Assembly (NCBI RefSeq): GCF_003589595.1
Contig: NW_020655294.1
Location: 2,142,509 to 2,206,508, forward strand
Source: Hyposmocoma kahamanoa
Lineage: Eukaryota; Arthropoda; Insecta; Lepidoptera; Cosmopterigidae
Length of the DNA stretch: 64,000 bases
Direction of reading: 5' to 3'
Shown: positions 54,575 to 62,883 of the stretch, in pieces
Numbering within the stretch: position 1 is the first letter of the stretch
Layout: each line of letters opens with the position of its first letter
Translations under genes and position numbers: made by a program
The notes under the pieces: generated by a model
Databases searched by the model: none
What the model saw: the letters and a program-made list of their open reading frames with translations, nothing else
Told to the model about the DNA's origin: nothing

Positions 54575-55180
54575 CTGGGAATTCCCTGGTCTGGACTAAA
54601 TAATTCATGCGATTCTCTGGCATAATATTATTATTACATTTGCACGTATTTAAAATAACAAGTGCGTTATCCAATAGTTGGATTTTTTTTTCAGTTTCTG
54701 TTCCCGATAAATTTACAATATATATAGACATTGATAGACTACAGCGCTATTATTCTACCAGTACCACTGGGCGAGCGATCGTATCCATAAACAATAAACC
54801 ATAACCATAAATAATAAACAATATTCTTTAAGTAACCACACCACCGCGCAAAATAAAATTAACGGTTATTATTAATAAAAAATTATATAGATATATAATT
54901 ACAATATATATAATTACAAATCGAACATGGCATGCGGTTGCTTTTACAGTGCACTGATAAAAGTATCCGATAAACTTGTACCAGACCTGTAAATAATTAT
55001 TTGCCTGGACTTGCTCGGAATGTAATTAGTGTGCATCAAGTTATCTGTGAGACAGAGGCGTTTGTTATTGCTCTGTGTTCACTGCGCTGCAGACTTAAGG
55101 GAATTTATTTCATAATTAGTTTTAACATCAAATTGACAATCACTACATCTTCTGCTTAGAGACTTACTAACAATAATTGT
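54575..55180. other. Intronic stretch with no recognised element
   Basis: Short ATAATTACAATATATATAAT repeats near 54890. Nothing else. Confidence 0.35.
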
Positions 55181-55183
55181 TTT

Positions 55184-55443
55184 GTGGAGTCGAAGCTACA
55201 AAATCTTGACCATCGCAGAAAAGTAGCCTGCTTGTCGGATACATTTTGGGGAGTGTCAGCAGGAACTTTTAAATTTAGTTCCTTCGGTCAACTAGAAGGT
55301 TTGGAACACTCCATCCTTGTTGTTGATATACCACCCATTCGCACTGAGCGCTTTGCTTCCTCCGTTCTGATAAAGGAAGCAAATTAAATTGTATCGAAAA
55401 GTACAATTGGGGTTATTCAAGATTAGAGTGAATAGGCATTTTT
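55184..55443 (+). mobile_element. LINE-H C-terminal fragment
   Basis: Open to 55387: KLQNLDHRRKVACLSDTF and VDIPPIRTERFASSVLIK. The middle FHHRTTRR part is replaced and the LWN..P motif is lost. Confidence 0.75.
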
Positions 55444-55444
55444 A

Positions 55445-55755
55445 GGCAAACGCGTACCGTCGTCCAAAGAATCCATTAAAGAAGACATTAAAGAAGATGA
55501 AGACATTAAAGCTAACCAATCGCATGCGGAGTGCGAACGTTCTACAATATAAAATCTTTTTAATTTTCACGTTGGTAAAAAGAAAGAAGGGATTACAAAC
55601 TTTAAAGTAGTGGAAATAAAAAGTAACATTGTAAATATAAATTTGACGGTTGGGAGCAGAGTTGAATTGATTGAGTTCTTTATTAATTAAATCATTCAGA
55701 CGCTCACTCATTCTATTTTTTTAATACAATTCGTGCAGTGTGAGTGACAATTTAA
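55445..55755. other. Intronic stretch with no recognised element
   Basis: A short direct repeat of AAGAAGACATTAAAG lies near 55480-55510. Confidence 0.4.
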
Positions 55756-55759
55756 ATTG

Positions 55760-55916
55760 CAAAGCTTTAAATTGTAAAGGTCTGAGGGGCACTATCGCTA
55801 CGCCTGTCATCCTAAGACAAAGTTCACGAGCCCCATATGATTGTAACTTCAGCAGCACCCTTTAAAACCTGGACTGACTGGACGAACTCTTTTACAAGGA
55901 GCTCTACTGCTAATAA
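55760..55916 (-). mobile_element. Family A copy with deletion
   Basis: AAGGTCTGAGGGGCACTATC to AGGAGCTCTACTGCTAATAA. The CAAGCAG block is deleted. Confidence 0.8.
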
Positions 55917-55919
55917 AAT

Positions 55920-56750
55920 TATATATTGTAGTGAATGAGTTAATAAAATACAACTAATGTATGTTCACTTGGTGTATTAATTTTAAAAATTGTGTGTGTT
56001 TATTGCAATAAAATGCAATTTACATTATTGCATATCTCCATCCGTCACGGCGTAAGCGCATCGTACTAAATCACCCACAGATACAAAGATAACGTATGAC
56101 GATTTCGCCCAAAGCGTTTTTGTTCTCAGGTCACTCAACTTGCGGTTAATTGTTTTTAAATTTTACTTTAATGCAATTTAGTAGTTACGGACGAATTTAA
56201 TCTGAAGTTATTGCAACAATATTTATAATGATGATAATTTCCATACCTAATTACCTATGTTTCTCACCGTTTGCTAGTACACGTACATGACTTCCATTAT
56301 TGTACAGACGGCAACACGTCAAGCTACACATTGATGGATCTTGTACCGTTGCACCGGAGTTGATATTCGAATACTGTACAATGTCAGACCGGGGCGTTCC
56401 TCTTTGTATACGTAGATATTATATTAAACAGTAATATAACTATAACTACATATGTTTTCGCGATTGTTACTCATAGGAAATGAAAAAATTTTTTTTTCGG
56501 ATCTAAATCGTGTAGTATATTTTTTTTTCTAACAAACCAACGTTTTCCATGGTCACGGCTGACTGAGACGTTATTTTGTTTCATTTCCATAATTATAACT
56601 TTTTTATAAAGAGAAAACCGATTTCGCTAAGCTTGTTACCGTGGTCTACCCAACGATAACTGAAAGGCGTGTGGAACTCCTGGTTAAAAGTAATCATGAG
56701 CCCAAAAACAAGATAGCTGCTGTTCACTATTAAAGAGTTCCTCACATCTC
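55920..56750. other. Intronic stretch holding repeat P copy 2
   Basis: 56310-56410 (GTCAAGCTACACATTGATGG, CCGTTGCACCGGAG) pairs with 20610-20690. The rest is unassigned. Confidence 0.45.
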
Positions 56751-56754
56751 CCGA

Positions 56755-56862
56755 ACTCGTTCTTCGTCTGACATTCGTCCGTAATAATTACAGCCCAATA
56801 AGTAATACTCAACCCAATTAAAAGATGCATGATGCGAATGAAGCTTCATACTTGACATTGAG
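56755..56862. repeat. Short dispersed repeat (partner of 8020)
   Basis: ATTACAGCCCAATAAGTAAT and GATGCGAATGAAGCTTCATA. Confidence 0.5.
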
Positions 56863-56904
56863 AGACTTGAGAATGAGAGTAGACCCCCTGTCACAAGTGC
56901 AAGG

Positions 56905-57012
56905 AAAATCGGAGTTAGTGCACAAGTGACATTCGAATTGGTTTCGAATTTTCTATATTTGTATAGTTTTGGATTCAGAACGTATACAAATCGGATGTAG
57001 TGCGCCAACGTG
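56905..57012. mobile_element. MITE-E part
   Basis: GGAAAATCGGAGTTAGTGCA to AAATCGGATGTAGTGCGCCA. One terminus only. Confidence 0.7.
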
Positions 57013-57229
57013 CTTAAAGGTGGAACATTATGTACTTACAAAACTATATAACTAGATCAATACGATTCTAGATAACAGCAATTTCAGTTGTTTATTTAAC
57101 AATGCTACGCTCGGCATTCTCAACGTGTAGTTCAAATTTAAAGGAATTTATTGGATTGTAAAATATTTTAAGCAATAAAAACTTTTTTTAATTTATTGAA
57201 CGAGGAATAATGGAGTGTTCTGTTACTTG

Positions 57230-57370
57230 AAGTTCTTATTATGGTTTGAATTGACAACAAAGTGAGGGTTGTTGTATGGAAGGTGATGTAGAAAAGAAGA
57301 CGATGCTTCGATGATTTGGTCATGTAGTAAAAGAATGATCATTAGTAAGATTAACGATACTACAGAGCAA
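57230..57370 (+). mobile_element. LINE-V fragment, upstream part
   Basis: Broken frame CFDDLVM / YRANVGG corresponds to the MLRWFGHV ... YRANV block. It stops where repeat K begins. Confidence 0.6.
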
Positions 57371-57389
57371 ATGTGGGTGGAGATGTAGC

Positions 57390-57740
57390 GTATATAAATA
57401 AACAAATAGGCTTATCAACTTCAATACGACAGACAAACTTACTCAGGTCTTTGTTCAGCCGCCATGCTTAAATTAATAAGGATACTGTTTTGTACATTTT
57501 TTAATAAAAAACAATAATTTGATCTCACTTTCTTCTAAGAGATATAATGTGAAAACTTCTTGGTTATTACTAGGAGTCAAACTGGTTTCCACTTAGCTAC
57601 TACTTGGTGTAAAAGTTCATAAAGTAAGCTATAATTCCGCACAGCCCAGAATGATGGGAACACGCTTCGTCATTTTTAGGTTAGTGTTTTTTTTCTATTA
57701 TTCATACATTACTTAGTCTTAAAGACAAAATGCCAAACAA
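57390..57740 (+). repeat. Repeat K copy 2
   Basis: AAATAAACAAATAGGCTTAT, ACTCAGGTCTTTGTTCAGCC, TTGGTTATTACTAGGAGTCA. Partner of 6925-7280. Confidence 0.7.
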
Positions 57741-58030
57741 TGTAGTAAGAGAGCGTTGTGGTCGTGTAGACAGAATGAATGTTGGTAGATTAACGGGTAA
57801 ACTTAGGAATAGAACGAATTTGGATGGCGGCGCGAGGAGACGTAGACCTCGGCGTAAATATCAATCAGATTTGGGATGTTATAAAAGGCCGAGTTAAAAG
57901 TACAAGCGGGCATGTATGAAGAGATTGATGGGAATGGAGGAGGCGCAGGTTAGTCAGGAGCGTAACAGGTGGACGTCCATGATCTCTGCCTACCCCGGTG
58001 GGCTACAAGCGTGATGATAAGAAGGTATGT
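57741..58030 (+). mobile_element. LINE-V C-terminal fragment
   Basis: GTAGTAAGAGAGCGTTGTGG with an internal deletion, then the RRPRRKY and QERNRWTSMISAYPGG blocks. Stops and frameshifts interrupt it. Confidence 0.75.
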
Positions 58031-58039
58031 ATGAAAATC

Positions 58040-58905
58040 CAAGAGTAAGAGAAATCTTGTGTCAGTGAGTTACGTCGCTATCTTTTTATTTTTGTAGAGT
58101 TTTTGAGAGTTTACTGGCTTTGGAATACAACCGTACAGCCTATTTGTTAGACTATTGACATATCAATCGTAAGTGTTACTTGTTTCAAAAAATAATTTAA
58201 AAAAATAATCATTAGTCATAAATAAACTGAAAAGAGATAGTTATCTTAAAAATATTCAAATTCAAACTCTATTTAAGTAAAGAACAATAAATCTTTAACA
58301 ACCAAATTATAGCATCACTGTTTATAAATAAACACTTTCTTGCAAACTGCTGATGCCATAAGAGTGAATGATATAGTGAGGGAAGAAAGAGATGAACATA
58401 TTCCCTCAGCTGCGATTATAGCAGACAAGGCGCGGCGTAGTAGAGCCACGCCTACGGTGATGTATCGATTTTGGGATATAATTTATTCATAATTCTTTTA
58501 TCTTTGCTTAATATGTCCATAATGGCTGTTAGACCGTTTTGTAGAACAGTGCTTTGTAGGGCTTACGATATCTTTTTTGTGGGAAAAGTTTATTGTAGGT
58601 ATATTTTTGATAGCAGTTTCTTAGTTTCAAAGATATCTCTCTATTACTTCACAGCCTATTGAAAATAATAATAAAAAAAACTAAAATAAAAAAAATCAGA
58701 TGACAAAGATTAATTGCGGTTTTTTGTACTTACAGTTTTTACAGACAAAGTAAATTTTAGTTTAAGTTGTATCATTGGTTTCCATCATGATCATTCGGGC
58801 GATTGCCTTTCTTGTAGTGTCAACGACGGAACCCGCTACTTAGTATCTCACGAGGCTTTTTATGTACAACATTACAGGTAAAATGTCATAACTGCAAAAC
58901 AACCA
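58040..58905. other. Intronic stretch with no recognised element
   Basis: No exon or repeat boundary recognised. Confidence 0.35.
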
Positions 58906-58915
58906 TTTCTTTTTT

Positions 58916-59200
58916 TATATATAATTTTAAGTGACGGGACGAATAAGCCGTGCGCATGGTAGTAAGCTACACGGCTGTCCACAACAGTTGCAGTGCCACT
59001 CAGAGCTTTAAATCGCAAACATCTGAGAGGTACTACCACTGCGCCCGTCACCCAAAGACAAGTTGATGTCTGCCTGTGATTTCACCAACACCCTTGCCTT
59101 TCAAAACCGGAACACAGTAATGCTGACATTACTGCTTGGCGGCAGAAATACGTAACGTGGCAGTATTATCCTGGATGAACTCCTTTACAAGGGGCTCTAT
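58916..59200 (-). mobile_element. Family A copy, full length
   Basis: ATATAATTTTAAGTGACGGG to TTTACAAGGGGCTCTATAG. Last family A copy before the LIM1 exon, about 330 bases away. Confidence 0.9.
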
Positions 59201-59266
59201 AGACTGATATCGCTTACCACCAGGCGAAGGACTTGTTCGCCCGTCACTATGTATTATAAAAAAATA
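59201..59266 (+). mobile_element. Family A 3' end, opposite strand to its neighbour
   Basis: ATATCGCTTACCACCAGGCG, GTCACTATGTATTATAAAAA. Confidence 0.75.
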
Positions 59267-59530
59267 GTCAAAAATGCTGTTACAAAATCGAAGAATATTT
59301 AAATGAAAAAAGAAATGATGGTTTGGAATGGTTTTATAAGACTTTGATTTATTTCATTATGATACTTTATTATTTAACACAAATAAATATGTTTGTTGTT
59401 TTATTTTTAGTTTAGATTTTTATTTTTGTTTATTATTTTCCTTGCTTCCTATTTATGATTTATTATTCGTGTTTACTAATAAACCTGAAATACGTATTAA
59501 TGTTGTAACACTGCGTTTGTTTTGTTCTAG

Positions 59531-59720
59531 AAAAACTTCGGCTATCACTCTGCGTGGGTTGCGGAGGTCAAATCCACGACCAGTACATCCTAAGGGTGGC
59601 ACCAGACTTGGAGTGGCACGCGGCGTGTCTAAAGTGCCAGGAGTGCAGGCAGTTTCTCGACGAGTCCTGCACTTGTTTTGTTAGAGACGGGAAAACTTAT
59701 TGCAAAAGAGATTATACTAG
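59531..59720 (+). CDS. tup: tailup/Islet LIM1 exon
   Basis: 190-base internal exon with acceptor TTTGTTCTAG|AA and donor AG|GTAAGTG. The coding frame starts after two bases: [18 protein letters not shown] and so on. It contains a whole LIM zinc-binding domain: CVGC, 18 residues, H-x2-C (EWHAAC), C-x2-C (LKCQEC), 18 residues, C-x2-D (YCKRD). The stretch [18 protein letters not shown] with [19 protein letters not shown] is the Islet signature rather than that of Lhx1/3, Apterous or LMO, as I recall the families. LIM1 of Islet proteins binds partners such as Chip/Ldb in the nucleus. The exon ends two bases into a codon (AG, likely Arg). LIM2, homeodomain and the 3' end are outside the window. 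A longer frame in another phase (59442-59684) is only a shadow. Confidence 0.95.
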
Positions 59721-59856
59721 GTAAGTGTTACAGGTTGTAGCATAAAACTAATTTCCATAATCTCTTGAGAGGTTCAGGAGCGGAGAGGGGAAGCGAAGAG
59801 GGGAGGCGGACAGATGACTTGGTATAGAATAGAATAGCACCGGACTAACATCGATA

Positions 59857-59960
59857 CTGTTTTTGCAACAAGATTCTGGAGTTTAGATGTATTAAGTTTA
59901 TCATTTCCTCAGTTATCTATAGGTTTTAACCTACATTAAAAATATTTTTTTAGAAAACTC
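59857..59960 (+). mobile_element. LINE-F fragment
   Basis: CAACAAGATTCTGGAGTTTA, AAGTTTATCATTTCCTCAGT and ACCTACATTAAAAATATTTT match 61150-61220, with a 2-4% type of scatter and a short insertion. Confidence 0.7.
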
Positions 59961-59964
59961 TGTA

Positions 59965-60525
59965 CCTCTCAAATATAATTTCCTATTTCTTAACTTAAAG
60001 ACGCTCTTTTTACTTCTGAATCATAATCATATTGTATATGACCATAGCCACTTAACTCAAAAATTTCAGAATAACTATAATGAGTTTCAAAAAAAACAAC
60101 GTCGTATTTTTGATAATTAAAATAATATCAAATAAGACACTAATAAAACGTTAAACTGCCTCCCGATCATAACCAAAATTGGCCTAAAAGTCTTGCAACC
60201 GGGCATTATGGCCTTTCTGGTTCGTTACAAAAAAAAATTGGTTAAAATATATGCGGTACTTGGACAGTTCTATTCTATCTCTTTGGTTTTTTGTTTTGTG
60301 GCGTTTGTTTGGCTTTCGTCTAAGTAAAGAGACTGTATGATGTAACCTTTGCCTGCCGTAATAATTGGGTTAAAATTTATTAAAAAGAAATGCGTTTGTT
60401 GTCATAGATTGATAACAGAATATACATTAAATATTGGTTCTGTTTCTTCATTTTATTTGCTCGTAGAAAAAGTATTGTATGCATTACATAATTAGGTCTT
60501 AAAATCTCGTACCTAATATTTAGGC
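59965..60525. other. Intronic stretch with no recognised element
   Basis: Nothing recognised. Confidence 0.35.
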
Positions 60526-60529
60526 CACT

Positions 60530-60635
60530 CGGCATAAGTACTATTAATTGAAAAGTCATATTACAAAATTGATGACTACCTAGATACATGTTAGATAAAG
60601 ATGTATGGAAAGACGACATGGCTCTAGGTTCAACA
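60530..60635 (+). mobile_element. LINE-F fragment
   Basis: AATTGAAAAGTCATATTACA, GATGTATGGAAAGACGACAT. With 59857-59960 it could be one copy broken by an insertion. Confidence 0.7.
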
Positions 60636-60647
60636 CAAACAGTTTTA

Positions 60648-60745
60648 TTAGCAGTAGAGCTTCTTGCGAAAAAGTTCGTGCAGGGAAGTACTGCCACCTT
60701 ACCACTTCTGCCGCCAAGCAGTAATGCTAACATTACGACGTTAGG
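60648..60745 (+). mobile_element. Family A copy, 5' third
   Basis: ATTAGCAGTAGAGCTTCTTG to AGTAATGCTAACATTACGAC. It ends where MITE-E begins. Confidence 0.8.
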
Positions 60746-60754
60746 GGGCTCGTG

Positions 60755-60960
60755 AATTTTGATTCGATCCGATTGATTGAATCCCATTCCTATTCGTTCC
60801 GAACCCGAGACTATACACATCTAAAAAACTCGGACCCACTTGGGATGTCGCTTGTGCACCTAGAGATGATCCCTGTGACAATTCGGACCGTCATTTATCG
60901 GATTCGGAACTGGCCCTGTACTCTCGACATCCGGCCGAAACAATTACTGTCCAATAAGAA
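60755..60960. mobile_element. MITE-E copy
   Basis: TGATTCGATCCGATTGATTG, ACTCGGACCCACTTGGGATG, GACCGTCATTTATCGGATTC, with the 8020-type short repeat at its distal side. Confidence 0.7.
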
Positions 60961-61012
60961 ATACTCGACCACATTAAAAAACATTGTTTTATGCCCAGAC
61001 AACATTTTTATA

Positions 61013-61490
61013 TGCCCGTAAAAATATACATAATTTCAATAAGAAAGAAGATATCCATAATATTAACCTTAGAGCTAAGTCCAAACTCATGGTACCACGA
61101 TTTCGTTTAACCAAGGTAAACAACTCTTTTATGGGGAACTGTATACGTTTTTACAATAAGATTCCGGAGCATATATTAAGTTTATCATTTCCTAAGTTTA
61201 AAAACTACATTAAAAATATTTTGATCGAAAAATCATATTACAAAATTGAAGACTACGTGTTAGATAAAGATGTATGGAAAGACGACATGGCTCCAGAATC
61301 CACACAAATTTGATTCAAAGTGTATTCCATAGTATTTAAGTTTTTTGAAAAGAGAAATCCCTAGAGTTTCTTGCTCGTTCTTCTCAGGGAGGTAGTGAAC
61401 GAGCAGTAGCTTAAATGTGACGATTTCAAGTGTAAATTTATTTTACCTATGGAATAAATAATCTTTGACTTTGACTTTGACATTGTCAAA
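61013..61490 (+). mobile_element. LINE-F 3' end, best copy
   Basis: An open frame to 61313 encodes the polyprotein C-terminus: KLMVPRFRLTKVNNSFMGNC, RFYNKIPEHILSL, NYIKNILIEKSYYKIEDYVL. The pattern (hNTR.K..L..P..RL......f...G...YNkIP...k.l....FK..vk..L..k.YY...dyl) is that of Jockey-like LINEs. The 3' untranslated end contains GAACGAGCAGTAGCTTAAAT, ATGGAATAAA and a CTTTGACTTTGACTTTGACA tail at 61467-61486. Confidence 0.8.
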
Positions 61491-61494
61491 TATG

Positions 61495-62020
61495 AAGCTT
61501 CATCGTGCTTCTTCTAATTTGATATACTTATCTGAACTGTCGCGCGACCAAGTTACCTGTTGACTTAATAAATCTTTATAAAAGTTTTGATTATATATAT
61601 AACGCTGGAAGTAATTATTAAACGTTCAGTGCCTCGCAAATGTCTAGTACAAGTGTTATTGAAGTGAAATTCCCGTATTTTCGACTACTTTCCAAAAAAA
61701 AAAATTGTGACTTACAAGGAACAAAAACCCTTCACAAGTGACTTGCTATACAGTTTGCTAGTGCAGAAATAAATATTGCTGTGCCTTTAAGTAATGTATT
61801 TTAAACAATATGTGTACTAAATAAACCATTTAGTATTTTGATATGGAGAATTTAATAATTTCATTGTCAATTGACGGTAACATGTTTACAAAGTGACTTC
61901 AAATTTGTGGTGTTAATGATCGATTGATCTGTTAACGATCGTCCCCAAGGTGACTACTTTCAACGATTCATGAATGTTCTGAGTTAACTACTAATTTCGG
62001 CACAAGTGTACGACTAACGC
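61495..62020. other. Intronic stretch with no recognised element
   Basis: AT-rich, no boundary recognised. It may include unrelated intron sequence before the LINE. Confidence 0.35.
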
Positions 62021-62021
62021 G

Positions 62022-62092
62022 TGGACTAGCGGCTTAGTATGGTTACTGCGGTGACGGTGGACTAGAGTTCAAATCCCACATACTTTAAGACG
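62022..62092 (+). other. tRNA-like sequence upstream of LINE
   Basis: GGACTAGCGGCTTAGTATGG resembles an A-box region and AGAGTTCAAATCCCAC a B box, about 35 bases apart. The arms do not fold into a proper tRNA. It may be a SINE head, or the promoter-like start of the LINE. Confidence 0.4.
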
Positions 62093-62096
62093 ACTT

Positions 62097-62883
62097 GTGG
62101 CTTTTTTTTTATTTTATTTTTTTTTTAATATTCTTTATTAATTGTTTTGTGTTTTTATTATTAATTTTTGTGTTGTTACCCGGAAGTAGCGGAAAAATTG
62201 TTCAATTGACAAGTTATTTGACGAAGCCTACATTGCGGATTGAATTTTGTAAGTAATTTAGTTTTGTAATATTCGTTAATAATTATTTCAAATGTAATTT
62301 GTAATTATATAGTGTCAAAGTTCAATTCAACCTTAACTTGCAAAACTTTTTATTTTTTTGTATTTTTATCATTGTTTCCTTTTATTTATATTGTCATTTG
62401 CTTTTTTAACACTTAACTAGTTCTTGTGCGTAGTGGGATGCGTATTTGTCATCACCTGCGACAAGATAGGATAGGAAAACGCCTATTTGTTTAATATTAG
62501 CAATTAAGTATTTTATTTTTAAATTGACTCCCATTTATTCTAATATGGCCGAAAGGTGTAATTTTATACACATATTTAATACTTTACCACAGTGACATTT
62601 ATTTTTAAATTATTGTATAATATTTATTAAGCTAATATTCTTTTTACTATAGTCATTTAATTGAATTGAAGTTTGAACTGATTTTTATTGTTCCATTATT
62701 TTTATAATTTTAATTAATATTAGTTATCCCATCAATTAATAACACTTTTTTTTTTTTACTGCTTTTCTAATGGTTGGTAATGATTGTATTACATTGATTT
62801 CTTTTTTGCTTTTGTTAATTTTATGCATTTATTGATATTATTATTTTTATTATTACAATAATTGAAGACATGGAAGGATCAAC
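62097..62883 (+). mobile_element. Probable 5' untranslated region of the LINE
   Basis: T-rich sequence (T runs at 62103-62128 and 62746-62758) without reading frame, leading directly to the open reading frame at 62884. Whether it belongs to the element or to the intron is not decidable here. An ATG at 62870 opens only a five-codon frame (stop at 62885-62887) overlapping the main start. Confidence 0.4.

Larger units (their letters stand above)
4657..59530 (+). other. tup: tup intron 1 (about 54.9 kb)
   Basis: It is bounded by GTAAGTAC at 4657 and a pyrimidine-rich TTTGTTTTGTTCTAG ending at 59530. It is filled with the mobile elements listed below. I saw no further exon with credible splice sites between the two, but an alternative promoter or a short non-coding exon would be invisible to me. 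Confidence 0.75.

Noticed and set aside
59442..59684. 80-residue frame over the LIM1 exon
   Set aside because: It is in a different phase from the LIM1 codons and crosses the splice acceptor; the CVGC...CKRD frame is the real one.
60380..60820. 146-residue minus-strand frame
   Set aside because: Spans LINE-F, family A and MITE-E sequence on the wrong strand.
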